A DNA stretch of 52,873 bases from Mesorhizobium carmichaelinearum (GCF_900199455.1 NZ_FZQR01000031.1:1-52873), one strand, 5' to 3'. Shown: positions 1 through 9,199, counted from the stretch's first letter. The notes: generated by a model not told the origin, from the letters alone. Made by a program: numbers and translations.

Positions 1-2
1 CT

Positions 3-164
3 GCAGTCATCTACGCCCTCATCGGCACCGCCAAGCTCAACAATGTCGATCCGCAAGCCTGGCTTACCGATGTGCTTCACCGCATTGCCGAGCACCCCGC
101 CAATCGCCTCGACGAGTTGCTGCCGTGGAACTGGCGGTCCAAGCCCGCCGCAATCGCAGCCTGA
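3..164 (+). CDS. tnpC: IS66-family transposase TnpC, C-terminal end (partial)
   Basis: The open frame enters from the window edge and ends at TGA 162-164, giving 53 residues. It shows the usual C-terminal element of IS66 transposases: a stretch like AKLNNVDPQAWLTDVLHRIA, then an ending with LLPWNW. The DDE catalytic part would lie outside the window. Its frame differs from the small downstream ORF, which starts 2 bases after this stop. Confidence 0.85.
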   Translation, partial: AVIYALIGTAKLNNVDPQAWLTDVLHRIAEHPANRLDELLPWNWRSKPAAIAA

Positions 165-166
165 CA

Positions 167-391
167 ATGCACATCAACAAAATCCATTCCGTGCGAACCA
201 TCGCGCTCGTCGCCCGGGACCTCGGCGAAGATGAGGACTGGCTCGGCCAAATCGCTATCGAAATGGAACCCGAGGACGGTCTGATCTGGGTCTACGGGCC
301 AGACCACGAAGACGGCGTCATGGCCTTCTCCGAATTCGGCATCGAAAGCCTTCAAAACCTCATCGCCATCCATCGCGACGGAAACAAATAG
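167..391 (+). CDS. Small acidic protein downstream of IS66 transposase, unknown function
   Basis: This is a 74-residue acidic ORF with ATG at 167, two bases after the transposase stop, so translational coupling is likely. An in-frame ATG at 125 lies inside the transposase and is less likely. The protein begins MHINKIHSVRTIALVARDL and contains many Asp and Glu. I see no signal peptide, membrane segment or named domain. My recollection is that such small ORFs accompany some rhizobial IS66 elements. The function is unknown. Confidence 0.5.
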   Translation: MHINKIHSVRTIALVARDLGEDEDWLGQIAIEMEPEDGLIWVYGPDHEDGVMAFSEFGIESLQNLIAIHRDGNK

Positions 392-1338
392 GTCCGTCCG
401 CGTCCCTCACCGGATGGATACGCCTTGAGCTTGTTCGTGGCCGTTACAAAAGCATATCGGAACCGTTCATAGAGATCGGACTGCACCAGAATGCGCTGGG
501 CACCGATGCAGTTCTGTCCTGCCGCCCAGAAGGCGCCGGAAACGCAAGACTCGACAGCCTTGTCGAAGTCGCAATCGTTCATGACGATGACAGGCGCATT
601 GCCGCCAAGCTCCATTGCGAGCTTTTTGAGACCTGCCGATCGGCTAATCGCTTCACCCGTCGCAAAGCCACCGGTGAATGACACCATGCGGACCTCACGC
701 GCAGTGACCAGCGCCTTGCCGAGATCGGTACCGCCCACTGTGATCGTAATGATTTCTTCCGGCAGGCCTGCTTCTCTGAGGGCTTTGACAAGATGAATAG
801 CCGACAGGGGCGTCAGCTCTGATGGCTTTAGCAAAACCGCGTTGCCACCGGCTATGGCGGGCCCCAGCTTGTGTGCGACCAAGTTCAGCGGATCGTTGTA
901 AGGCGTAATGGCGGTAATGATACCGAGCGGCTCACGGGTGAACCAGCCTTGGCGTTGTTCCGATCCGACGTAAGCGTCGAACGGCACGATCTCACCGGCA
1001 TTGCGTTTCGCCTCTTCCGCGGAAAGCTTCAGCGTGTTGACACAGCGCAGCACTTCCTTCCGGGCCTGAACGATTGTTTTGCCGGCCTCACGAACGATGG
1101 TCTCCGCAAACTCTGTGGCTCGGCTTTCGACAAGCCTAGCAGCCCCTTCCAGAATGCTCGCCCGTTTGTGCCGCGGCAAGCTGCGGGACAGCTCGGCGCC
1201 AACCCGCGCCGTTGCAATAAGCGCATCGATTTCGCCGGCGTCCGTGGAGCCGACCGTCCCGACCAGCAAACCGTCATAGGCGCTGTGAACCGAAATAGAC
1301 GACGGGCTCTTGCTCACATCAAGTTTGGCAGCGGTCAT
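352..1338 (-). pseudogene. NAD(P)-dependent aldehyde dehydrogenase, C-terminally truncated
   Basis: This is the last gene of the minus-strand operon that starts at 6442. About 306 residues are recognisable aldehyde dehydrogenase: substrate/NAD region TPYND near 146-150, KPSE near 171, FTGG near 221, catalytic Glu in MELGGN (E243) and nucleophile Cys in GQNCIGA (C277). Family members have about 475 residues. From about position 420 the frame runs into IS66-derived sequence and adds some 22 unrelated residues. The C-terminal dimerisation region and part of the catalytic domain are therefore missing, and the enzyme is probably dead. By position after the aminotransferase it would have oxidised the aldehyde that enzyme makes, such as a semialdehyde. 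The exact substrate cannot be read. Confidence 0.85.
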
Positions 1339-1503
1339 AGGCCAGCTTTCCCTTTTCCTGAAGATGCGGTCCTGCGCGATGGACGAGTTTTCTCGGTCAG
1401 GCAGAGTTAATCTCCTGCCCGTTCGTGGCTTCTGAATTCAAAGTATGATGCAATGCTGCGGCTGGCCGGCACCACGGCCGGCCAGTGTCGCTCACTATGC
1501 TGG

Positions 1504-2905
1504 TTAAATCTTCTGACCGTCGCGAACCAGTTCATCCATGACGGAGCGAACAGCCTTTTCGGCGATGGAAACGATCTCGTCGATCTCGTCCCTCGTCGTG
1601 ACAAGCGGCGGAGCGAAGCCAAGGATGTCCCCGTGTGGCATGGCACGCGCGATCAGACCGCGGTCTCGAGCGGCCTTGGAGACGCGGGCGCCGACCTTCA
1701 GCGAAGGATCGAAGCGCGTCTTGCTCGCGGTCGCCGACGAACTCAATCGCGCCCATCAGGCCGACGCCACGCACTTCACCGACGATCGGCAGCTGGGCGA
1801 ACTTCTCCTTAAGCTGTGCCTGGAAATAGGCGCCGACCTCGCGGGCATTGCCCGGCAGGTCTTCCTTCTCGACGATATCAAGCACGGCATTGGCGGCAGC
1901 CGCGCCGATCGGATGGCCAGAATAGGTGTAGCCATGCGAGAAGGCACCTACACGATCGGCACCCTCTTCCAGCACCTTGTAAACCTTCTCGCCGACGATC
2001 GAAGCTGAAAGCGGGAAATAGGCGGACGTCAGGCCCTTGGCCACAGTGATCAGGTCGGGCTCGATGCCATAGTGCTGCGAGCCGAACATCGAACCGGTGC
2101 GGCCGAAGCCGGTGATCACTTCATCAGCAATCAGCAGGACGTCGTGCTTCTTCAGCACCTTCTGGATCGCTTCCCAGTAGTCCTCCGGCGGCGGCGTGAT
2201 GCCACCGGTACCCAGCACCGGCTCGGCGATGAAGGCGCCGACATTGTCGGGGCCGAGTTCTTCAATCATCTGGTCGAGTTCGCTAGCGCGGCGGGCGGAG
2301 AATTCACGTTCTGTCTCGCCAGGGTTTGCACCCCAGTAGTGATGCGGTACGCCGGCATGAACCACCAGCGGCAGCGGCAGGTCCATGTGATCATGATAGA
2401 AGCTCATGCCCGTCATGGAGCCGGAGACGACGCTGCAGCCATGATAGCCGCGTTCGCGCGAGATGATTTTCTTCTTCGTCGGCTTGCCGCGCAGATTGTT
2501 GTAGTACCAGACGAGCTTTGCCTGGGTCTCGTTGGCGTCCGAGCCGGACATGCCGTAGAACACCTTGCTCATCTTGCCCGGCGCCATCTTCACCAGGCGG
2601 TCAGACAGGATTGCGAGCTCGTCTGTCGTATGCGCCGCGTAGGAGTGGTAATAGGCCAGGCGATAAGCCTGGCGCGAGATCGCTTCAGCCACCTCGGCGC
2701 GGCCATAGCCGACGTTGACGCAATAAAGGCCGGCAAAGCCATCGATGAGTTGGTTGCCATGAGCGTCCTGAATGCGAATGCCCTTGCCGGTTTCGATGAT
2801 GGTCGGCTCGCCGAGCTTGCCGGTGGCAAAGTCCCTCAGCTGCGTGAAAGGGTGAAGGACGGCATTGCGGTCTTTCTCGCTGATGTCCTGGATATTTATT
2901 GTCAT
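1504..2905 (-). pseudogene. Class III aminotransferase (omega-amino acid:pyruvate / Atf-like), one frameshift
   Basis: This PLP-dependent fold type I aminotransferase has ATG at 2905 behind a good GGAGGAA site. Residues 1 to about 394 run in one frame, with GSDANE near 121-126, the PLP-binding Asp in IADEVITGFG (D261) and Schiff-base Lys in VAKGLTSAY (K290). Near position 1723 the frame slips: an extra base on the plus strand moves the C-terminal part (KTRFDPSLKVG to VRDGQKI, stop at 1504) into another frame. Removing one base restores a normal protein of about 466 residues. It resembles the atf product at 38423-39802. In the operon it sits between the M20 deacylase and the aldehyde dehydrogenase. 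The slip could be real decay or a sequencing error. Confidence 0.85.
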
Positions 2906-3009
2906 TTCAAGTTCCTCCGGTGCGGGCTAGCCGCGAAACAAACCTGCGTTGGACGCCGGTTCAGACGGTAGCCTTGAGGTTAATCGGAATTGGATAACTG
3001 CTGTTGCGA

Positions 3010-4356
3010 TTACGCCTGCTCGGCCCGAGCCTGCACTCCACACCAGGCCGCCGCAAAAAGAGCGATCGCTTTGGTGACCCGCATCATTGACGAGAGGCTT
3101 ACGCGCTCATCAACGGCGTGAATGTTTTCTGCAACTGGTCCGTACACGAGACTGGTCATGCCACCATGCAAGGCGAATACTGCGGCGTCGAGATAGCAAG
3201 GCATAACGAAGCGTTCGAGTTCGCTTTCAGAAGGGTCCGCAAGGATATGTGCTGCCGAAAGAACGCCCTCCGCTTCGCTTCCGGGAGACAGAACAAATCC
3301 GCCCTGCTTGACACCGACCCATTCGATCTCTGGCTCTGGGCAGCCCTTGAGGAGCGGGTCACTGAGGGAAGCGTCTTTCAGAAAGGTCTCAAGACTTGCC
3401 GCACGTGTCTCTGCCTTATCTCCGGGGTAGAAGCCGATGCGACCCTCAAAGCGGCACTCGCTTGGCACCGAGGCGAGCCATTCGCCGCCCGCTATCGTGC
3501 CAATCGTCAGAGCTATCGGATTGCCGACATCGGCGAACTCTGGTCGCGCAACGGGGCGCTCTGCCATCCATTGCTGTTCGAGCCGACGCAAATGTTCCAT
3601 CGTTCGTGTTGCGATGTCGATCGCACTCCTTCCAGAGGCCACCTCCAACGGGTGTGCGGGCACGCCCTGAACTGTAATGGCAAACTTGATGACGCCGGTG
3701 TTGGCGCTGACCACTTTCTCACCGGTCGGTTCAGGTATGAGAACAGCATCGGCGCGGAAGCCCTTTGCGAGGACCATCGCCGCGCCGTTTCCGGTGGTTT
3801 CTTCTTCAACGACTGACTGAAACTGGACCGGCGCGGTCAAATCGAGACCGGCCGCTGCTACGGCGTCGAGAGCAAATAAGTTCGCTACAAGGCCGGCTTT
3901 CATGTCACCCGCGCCACGGCCGTACAGCCAATCATCCTCGCGGGTGGCCGAGAAAGGTTCGTACTTCCAACGCGAGCTTGTGCCGACTGGTACGACGTCC
4001 ACATGTGCGTTCAGTGCCAAAGACCTGCCGCCGTTCCGTTGTGGGTTCTTCGAGCCGACCACGATAGTGGAGTTGCTGAGATCAAATTTGGTCGGCGAAA
4101 AAGCGGGGTCCTTCCCGATGAGCGTGGGATCGATCGCAAAGCTTCGTACGTCATAGCCACGATTTGCGAGCGCATTGGAGACGATCTTCTGAACTCCCGC
4201 TTCATTGCCCCGAAGCGAGTGGGCGCGAACCACTTCCTGCAAAAACTCGACCTGATCATCGAAGCGCTCTTCAACTGCCTTCATAATGCGCTCGATTTGA
4301 GATTTGCTGAGTACTGCCTCGACAGCGGGATACCGCAAAGATCTGGGTTCACTCAC
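3010..4356 (-). CDS. M20 family metallopeptidase, ArgE/DapE-type deacylase
   Basis: This is a 448-residue zinc hydrolase of the ArgE/DapE/CPG2 group. These enzymes remove acyl groups from N-acyl amino acids in the cytoplasm. It starts with GTG at 4356 behind AGGAGA. Metal and catalytic residues are visible: H118 and D120 in NAHVDVVP, GRGAGDMK with D151, the general-base pair in VVEEETTGNG (about E184-E185), a Glu in PEPTGE, and a late His in ENIHAVDERV. It lies about 100 bp from both neighbours in the operon with EutB-like and EutC-like enzymes. In ectoine use the deacylation step is done by the unrelated EutE/DoeB, so this may be a functional replacement or act on another N-acyl compound. 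The substrate is inferred only from context. Confidence 0.88.
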   Translation of the reverse strand: MSEPRSLRYPAVEAVLSKSQIERIMKAVEERFDDQVEFLQEVVRAHSLRGNEAGVQKIVSNALANRGYDVRSFAIDPTLIGKDPAFSPTKFDLSNSTIVVGSKNPQRNGGRSLALNAHVDVVPVGTSSRWKYEPFSATREDDWLYGRGAGDMKAGLVANLFALDAVAAAGLDLTAPVQFQSVVEEETTGNGAAMVLAKGFRADAVLIPEPTGEKVVSANTGVIKFAITVQGVPAHPLEVASGRSAIDIATRTMEHLRRLEQQWMAERPVARPEFADVGNPIALTIGTIAGGEWLASVPSECRFEGRIGFYPGDKAETRAASLETFLKDASLSDPLLKGCPEPEIEWVGVKQGGFVLSPGSEAEGVLSAAHILADPSESELERFVMPCYLDAAVFALHGGMTSLVYGPVAENIHAVDERVSLSSMMRVTKAIALFAAAWCGVQARAEQA

Positions 4357-4458
4357 GATTGCTCTCCTGAATTTCTGATGGGTCGTATGACTGCCCTGTG
4401 CGAAGCCCGAAGCCGATATTTGCCATCCGTAGCGCCGTCTCCACTTCTGCGACTGTGA

Positions 4459-5448
4459 CTAGTTCGAAATGATGGTGCCGGCATCGAGGCGAAGTACACG
4501 GTCGAATGCGAAGGCCGCGATCGCGGTGTCCTGGACTCCCATTCCGGTGAGATCGCACACCGTGATGTCGTGATCCGATCCACGCCCCGGCTGCTGACCA
4601 GCGATGACCTGGCCGAGCTCAGGAAAATCGGCACCGAACTTTACCGTTCCTGCGGCGATCGCGGGCCTCAGTTCACCCTGACGCCGGCATTGCGCCAAAC
4701 TGTCGCAAATGTAACGGCTGACAGTGGGGATCACGTCTGTCGCAAGCTCCGTCTTGTAATCGGCATCGGATCCCATGGCAGTGATATGCTGACCGGGTCT
4801 CAGTTGCGCTGCATGGATCAAAGGAATTCTTGAAGGTGTGGTGGTGACGATAATGTCGCCTGCGGCCATCACCTCGTCGATGGTGCCGGTCCGCACCTCG
4901 ATATCCAGGCTTTGCTGGCACTCGTCGGCGCATTGCCGCGCCTTGGTGGGGTCACGCCCCCAAATCACGGCTCGCTTGATATCGCGGACAAGTGCGAGGG
5001 CCTCCAATTGAAGGCGAGCTTGTCTTCCGCTGCCTAGAATGCCCGCGACATGGGAGTCAGACCTAGACAGCCATTTGGCGGCGACCGCTCCAGCGGCTGC
5101 CGTGCGGATGTCGGTCAAATAGCCGTTATCGAGGTGAATTGCCTGGACCATGCCGGTACGAGCGGCAAACAGTACCATCAGCCCGCTCACACTTTGTAAT
5201 CCAAGTTTCGGATTGTCGAAGTAGCCAGGGCTCATCTTGATCGCAAAACTCTCGATTCCAGGCACGTATGCGGTCTTGACGTCGACTTCTCCGTTATGTT
5301 CGGCAACATGGAGACTGAGGATGGGAGGCATTACAACGTTGCGTGTCGCAAGAAGTTTGAAGGCATTCTCGACACATTCCACGGCGTCGGAGTCAAGCTC
5401 TACGACTCGCCGCAATTCGGCCTCAGTGAGAATCTTGACATCAGGCAT
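4459..5448 (-). CDS. eutC: Ornithine cyclodeaminase / mu-crystallin family, EutC-like
   Basis: This protein of about 329 residues has the ornithine cyclodeaminase fold, which binds NAD(H) and catalyses deaminations or imine reductions. The start chosen is ATG at 5448, 8 nt after GGGAGG. An upstream in-frame ATG at 5469 would put that ribosome site inside the gene. Visible features are the KTAYVPG segment, the dinucleotide-binding GILGSGRQAR motif with following helix, and GSDADYKTEL near the active site. Its first codons overlap the end of the EutB-like gene, as in known eutB-eutC pairs of ectoine/hydroxyectoine clusters. The EutC assignment rests on this pairing. The real substrate could differ, because the cluster has an M20 enzyme instead of EutE. 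Confidence 0.8.
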   Translation of the reverse strand: MPDVKILTEAELRRVVELDSDAVECVENAFKLLATRNVVMPPILSLHVAEHNGEVDVKTAYVPGIESFAIKMSPGYFDNPKLGLQSVSGLMVLFAARTGMVQAIHLDNGYLTDIRTAAAGAVAAKWLSRSDSHVAGILGSGRQARLQLEALALVRDIKRAVIWGRDPTKARQCADECQQSLDIEVRTGTIDEVMAAGDIIVTTTPSRIPLIHAAQLRPGQHITAMGSDADYKTELATDVIPTVSRYICDSLAQCRRQGELRPAIAAGTVKFGADFPELGQVIAGQQPGRGSDHDITVCDLTGMGVQDTAIAAFAFDRVLRLDAGTIISN

Positions 5449-6442
5449 TTCGTAGACCTCCCGGCACACGCGAGTCCTCTTCGAGCTCGCGGTTGATAAG
5501 CTCGTTGTGAAGCGTCATGTCGAGATTGCAGCCAGTGACTAGAGAGACGCAGATACCAGGATTATTGATTTTGCCTGCGAGAAGAGCGGCGATGCCGACA
5601 CTTCCCGATCCTTCGATAACTTGCTTCTCCGACCAGTAAGAGTGACGAACCGCCTTGGCGATTTCGTTCTCTGTGACCGTGATCAACTCGTCCGCGAGAT
5701 CGCGCACCATGTCGAAGGTGTATCGATTGTCTAGCCCTATGCCGCCACTCAGCGCATCGGCGAGGGTCGGCAACTCCTTCACCAAGATTGGCTTGCCCGC
5801 GCGCTGGCTCTCGATCATGGCAGCGCCGCGCTCCATCGAGACGCCAACGACACGGATCGACGGATTCGCGGACTTCAGCGCAAGCGCAACACCGGCTAAC
5901 AGACCGCCACCAGACAGGGGGATAAGGATCGTTTCGATCTCAGGACAATCTTCAAGAACCTCCAGAGCTAAGGTTCCCTGACCGGCTATGATGTCAGGAT
6001 GGTCAAAAGGAGGGAGCATGATCATACCCACCTCCTCGACAAGCCGGTCGACTTCAACCTGCGCATCGTCCTGAGAGAGGCCGATAATAACCACTTCGGC
6101 GCCGTGGGATTGAATGCCTTCGATCTTGTTACGAGGCACAAGTTCAGACATACAGATAGTGCATCGAACGCTGGCCTGTTTTGCCGCATAAGCCAGTCCG
6201 CGTCCGTGATTGCCAGTGGAAACGCCCACCACGCCGCGGGTACGCTCAGCATCACTCAGTCTCAGTATGGCGTTCGTCGCCCCGCGCAGCTTGAAGCTTC
6301 CGGTGGTCTGTAGATGCTCCAGTTTCAGGTGAATTATTCCTCCAGCTACATTTGATAATGACGGTGAAACGACCAACGGAGTTCGTCTCACTCGTCCATC
6401 TATCCGTCTGCGTGCTCGATATATATCCTGAAGCGAGATCAT
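5441..6442 (-). CDS. eutB: Threonine dehydratase-like PLP enzyme, EutB-like
   Basis: This is a 333-residue fold type II PLP enzyme of the serine/threonine dehydratase group. The Schiff-base Lys is K51 in GSFKLRGA, the STGNHGRG loop follows, and the phosphate-binding SGGGLLAG loop lies near residue 176. The C-terminus shows VTGCNLD. It is the first gene of the minus-strand operon and overlaps the EutC-like gene by 8 bp. In ectoine clusters EutB acts on the hydroxyectoine branch before EutC. A generic threonine or hydroxyaspartate dehydratase is the alternative. A sigma-70-like promoter and the shared operator lie upstream at 6569-6600. Confidence 0.82.
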   Translation of the reverse strand: MISLQDIYRARRRIDGRVRRTPLVVSPSLSNVAGGIIHLKLEHLQTTGSFKLRGATNAILRLSDAERTRGVVGVSTGNHGRGLAYAAKQASVRCTICMSELVPRNKIEGIQSHGAEVVIIGLSQDDAQVEVDRLVEEVGMIMLPPFDHPDIIAGQGTLALEVLEDCPEIETILIPLSGGGLLAGVALALKSANPSIRVVGVSMERGAAMIESQRAGKPILVKELPTLADALSGGIGLDNRYTFDMVRDLADELITVTENEIAKAVRHSYWSEKQVIEGSGSVGIAALLAGKINNPGICVSLVTGCNLDMTLHNELINRELEEDSRVPGGLRNA

Positions 6443-6568
6443 ATTCGTGCAGAATCCAGTGCGCGTTCGTTCGGTTTGGTTGGTCTCGAACGGATGCCCA
6501 AGCCAACTCCCGGGAACGTGATGGCTTCTTTTGCCTAGAAGTCCACCCGACGATAAAGCCTCTATAAA

Positions 6569-6600
6569 GGCTGTATATAGCTTGTGTTGTCCATGGTCAA
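6569..6600 (-). promoter_or_regulatory. Promoter of eutB operon with shared operator (site a)
   Basis: On the minus strand TTGACC (6595-6600) and TATACA (6572-6577) are separated by exactly 17 bp, a good sigma-70-type promoter about 130 bp before the EutB-like start. The -10 lies inside the shared motif, which reads CTGTATATAGCTTGTGTTG on the plus strand at 6571-6589. A protein bound here would block RNA polymerase. Promoter and operator calls are by inspection only. Confidence 0.55.
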
Positions 6601-6848
6601 GTCGCCGGAAGCAACAGCTTTACGCGCCGGCGTTGGCGCGCCGGAAGGGACAGAATAAGCGCCGCACTTCGGCGTTGAGCGAGAACAATGGCGTCACGCG
6701 TAGGCCGATTCGCCACTCGCCCCAGGTGATCCCCACTGGACCGGGAGAGCTTCGTCTAGTGGCCAAAAGAGCGAGTCGTGGGTGCCTCAATAGGGAAGAA
6801 AAGAAGCCCATCGGGCAAGCCCTACGGCAAGTAGTATTCGATTGTTTT

Positions 6849-6869
6849 GGCTGTATATAGCTTGTGTTG
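6849..6869 (+). promoter_or_regulatory. Shared operator-like motif before M24 gene (site b)
   Basis: This is identical over 21 bp to site a and ends about 60 bp before the M24 start. A possible promoter overlaps its right half: TTGTGT at 6863-6868, 17 bp, then TATGTT. The motif core CTGTATATAG plus a GTG-containing right arm recurs at four other gene starts in the window. Confidence 0.5.
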
Positions 6870-6928
6870 CGGCAGGATTGCGCTTATGTTCTGCCTGTCC
6901 ATCCCTCATAAACCATGGCAATCAAATC

Positions 6929-8080
6929 ATGATGCGAGCCAATCTCATCCCGCAATCGGAATTCGATGGACGGATGCACAAGATTAAAGAGGCACTCTCC
7001 CAACTTGGAATGCACGCTGGGATCATAACGAGTGCGGAAAATATCTTTTATCTGACTGGATTGGATCACCAGGGTTACTTCGGACCCCATGCCCTCGCCA
7101 TCCTGCCAGACGACGTGGTGCTATTTGCCCGAGCACACGAACACAGCACCGTAAATCGCCAGGTGGCGAACGCCCGTTTTGTAGGATATTCTGATACCTC
7201 TTCGCCTGGCGCCCTCATTGCAGATTACCTAAAAAGTCTTGGTGTTGGACGTGCGACGATAGGCATTCAGGGCGAAAGTCTCGGATTTCCGCCTGCGTTC
7301 GACGCTGCCCTTCGTGCCGGACTGGGGGACGCGCGGTGGTCCGACATATCGGGTCTCGTCGAGCGCTTCCGCCTTGTGAAGTCGGACAATGAAGTCTTCG
7401 CTATTCGGAAAGCCGCCGCAGTCGCCGACGCCATCATGGAGACCGCGCTTTCAGTCGCGAAAGTGGGTACCAGCGAGCAGGTTATCGCAGCCGAGGTCCA
7501 CAAGCGGATGTTTGAGGTCGGCGGCGACTATGTTGGCTTCGGTCCGTTTATCAGATCCGGTGATCGACTTCCTTATGAACACGAGGTGTGGACCGATCGC
7601 CTGATTGGTGAGGGCGAACAGCTCATGTTGGAAATGGCCGGATGCGTCGGTCGTTACCATGCGCCGCTAGGAAGACTGGCCTTCGCCGGGAAGGTGCCTG
7701 CGGGAACTCAAGAATTGGCGGAAATCTGTATTTCAGCACAGAACCGTGTCCTTGAGGCTATGCGCCCAGGCGCGACAGGTCGCGAGGTCTACAATGCTTG
7801 GCAATCGGTCGTTGACGAGGCTGGATTGGGGCATTATCGCCGGCACCATTGCGGTTACGCCGTTGGTGTCAGCTTCCCCCCGACCTGGACGGGCGGGATT
7901 GGAGTGGTCAGCATGCACCCCGAGAGCGACATGGTACTGGAACGCAATATGGTGTTCCACCAGTTGTCGTGGCTACTTGGATGTGGTCGGGGAGATTACT
8001 TTGTCTCAGACACGGTGTTGGTAGGTGAAAACCGAGGAGAGCGCCTAACCACTGCTCCACGTGATGTTGTTGTATTTTGA
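6929..8080 (+). CDS. M24 family hydrolase, creatinase / ectoine hydrolase (EutD/DoeA)-like
   Basis: This 383-residue protein has an N-terminal creatinase-like domain (about 1-150, with SAENIFYLTGLDHQGYF) and a C-terminal pita-bread domain. The start is ATG at 6929 or 6932, with no strong ribosome site seen. The two Asp metal ligands of M24 peptidases are replaced (LMLEMAGCVGRYHAPLGR), and the end shows HHCGYAVGVSFPPTWTGG and a late Glu-poor loop, as in creatinase and ectoine hydrolase rather than aminopeptidases. It therefore probably cleaves an amidine or amide bond of a small solute. It is divergent from the eutB operon, shares its operator, and is followed by a clear terminator at 8087-8115. 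It is similar to the M24 protein at 21594-22742. Confidence 0.82.
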   Translation: MMRANLIPQSEFDGRMHKIKEALSQLGMHAGIITSAENIFYLTGLDHQGYFGPHALAILPDDVVLFARAHEHSTVNRQVANARFVGYSDTSSPGALIADYLKSLGVGRATIGIQGESLGFPPAFDAALRAGLGDARWSDISGLVERFRLVKSDNEVFAIRKAAAVADAIMETALSVAKVGTSEQVIAAEVHKRMFEVGGDYVGFGPFIRSGDRLPYEHEVWTDRLIGEGEQLMLEMAGCVGRYHAPLGRLAFAGKVPAGTQELAEICISAQNRVLEAMRPGATGREVYNAWQSVVDEAGLGHYRRHHCGYAVGVSFPPTWTGGIGVVSMHPESDMVLERNMVFHQLSWLLGCGRGDYFVSDTVLVGENRGERLTTAPRDVVVF

Positions 8081-8086
8081 TGGGGA

Positions 8087-8115
8087 AAAGTCAGCCAAGA
8101 GCGGCTGACTTTCTT
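8087..8115 (+). terminator. Rho-independent terminator after first M24 gene
   Basis: A perfect 10-bp stem (AAAGTCAGCC and GGCTGACTTT) with a 6-nt loop AAGAGC is followed by TTCTT. It begins 6 bp after the M24 stop. Because the stem has A and T runs at its base it could also work from the other side. Confidence 0.8.
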
Positions 8116-8366
8116 ACATCCAGGGCAGGGCTGGCTGACATCTGCCGAGCGTCCCGAAATCCTGACACTGTCCAGCCGACTCGGTCTGAGCTGGGCTGTC
8201 ATTTTCGTAGATGCAATGTCCCCGGTTCAGGGCCGCGCCCTTCGCTTCCTTCCCTATTTGACCGATGTTTCGTCGGTACCTTCGTAGCGCCGAGACAAAG
8301 TGCGTTCGTCCTGGTGCTCTGAGACCGAAGTTTGGAGCGCCGGGAGCTGGAGTTTTCCGGCTGCGA

Positions 8367-8455
8367 TCACGGTAACGGGCTGGCAGCGTCACCGGGATTT
8401 TGCAGTGCGATCGGGACGTTGTATCCGATCGCACTGTGAGGACGAACCTCGGTTG
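8367..8455 (-). pseudogene. IS3 orfB transposase, C-terminal piece
   Basis: The minus strand encodes the conserved end of an IS3/IS407-type orfB, RPHSAIGYNVPIALQNPG followed by a short tail and TGA at 8367-8369. It has one apparent base slip just before RPHS. Its missing upstream part is the plus-strand block that starts next to it. Confidence 0.75.
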
Positions 8456-9146
8456 TAGACCTCGACCTACCATTACAAATCTCGCCGCACCGGGCAGGCC
8501 GCGCTCGAACGGCGGATTCGGGAGATTTGCGAGACGCGGGTCCGCTACGGCTACCGTCGCGTCCATGTGTTGTTGCGCCGGGAGGGATGGATCGTCAACA
8601 TGAAGAAGACACGCAGGATTTACAACGAGTTGGGCCTTCAGCTCAGGAACAAGCATCCCAAGCGAAGAGTGAAGGCGAAGGTCAGGAAGGACCGCCAAGA
8701 AGCTGTCGGACCGAACGATGTCTGGGCTATGGATTTTGTTCATGACCAGCTCGCGACGGGCAAGAAGCTGCGCATCCTGACCATCGTCGACACCCATTCG
8801 CGCTATTGTCCGGCGACCGATCCGCGCTTCACGTATCGCGGCGAGGATGTGGTTCAGACCCTCGAACGCGTATACGGCCAGATTGGCTACCCGAAGACGA
8901 TTAGGGTCGACAATGGCAGCGAGTTTATCTCGCGGGATCTCGATCTGTGGGCTTACGGTCGAACGTTAGCGCCTTGCCCGCCTGATCGATGCCAACGACG
9001 TCACGCTCGACTTCTCACGGCCGGGAAAGCCCACCGACAACGGCTATAGCGAGGCCTTCAATAGCAAGCTCAGGGCTGAATGCTTAAACGCGCACTGGTT
9101 CCTGACACTTGCAGATTCCCGTGAAAAGCTGGAGGATAGGCGTCTA
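8456..9146 (+). pseudogene. IS3 orfB transposase, central piece with rve integrase core, inverted
   Basis: Continuing from STYHYKSRRTG (near 8463), this block encodes the HTH_21 region (YGYRRVHVLL) and the rve core with WAMDFVHDQL, TIVDTHSRY and VDNGSEF. A frameshift lies near 8950, after which DDE-domain residues continue in another frame up to REKLED (about 9136). Both the flanking N- and C-terminal pieces of the same gene are on the opposite strand. The protein is not functional. Confidence 0.8.
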
Positions 9147-9199
9147 TACTCCCCAATCCGCCAGCATCCCGTCGACCAGCTTGCGCTTCCAAGCAGGCC

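Larger units (their letters stand above)
1..415 (+). mobile_element. IS66-family element, right-hand remnant
   Basis: The left edge of the window holds the 3' end of an IS66-type transposase gene followed by a small ORF. The sequence then changes into an aldehyde dehydrogenase gene on the other strand at roughly 391-420. I do not see the GTAAGCG-type terminal inverted repeat that the complete IS66 copy at 31117-34073 carries, so the exact end is uncertain or deleted. The element probably truncated the dehydrogenase. Confidence 0.75.
6443..6928. promoter_or_regulatory. Divergent control region between eutB operon and M24 gene
   Basis: This 486-bp gene-free stretch separates the minus-strand eutB operon from the plus-strand M24 gene. 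It holds two perfect copies of a 21-bp operator-like repeat exactly 280 bp apart (6569-6589 and 6849-6869). I found no protein I recognise in the roughly 260 bp between them. A 63-codon minus-strand frame there (6620-6811) has no clear homology by eye. Confidence 0.6.

Noticed and set aside
2072..2971. A 299-codon plus-strand frame over the aminotransferase gene
   Set aside because: Antisense shadow of a conserved PLP enzyme; no recognisable protein features.
6826..6860. nod-box-like AAACAATCGA on the minus strand
   Set aside because: Only about 10 bp match; the remaining conserved nod-box blocks are absent and no nod gene follows.
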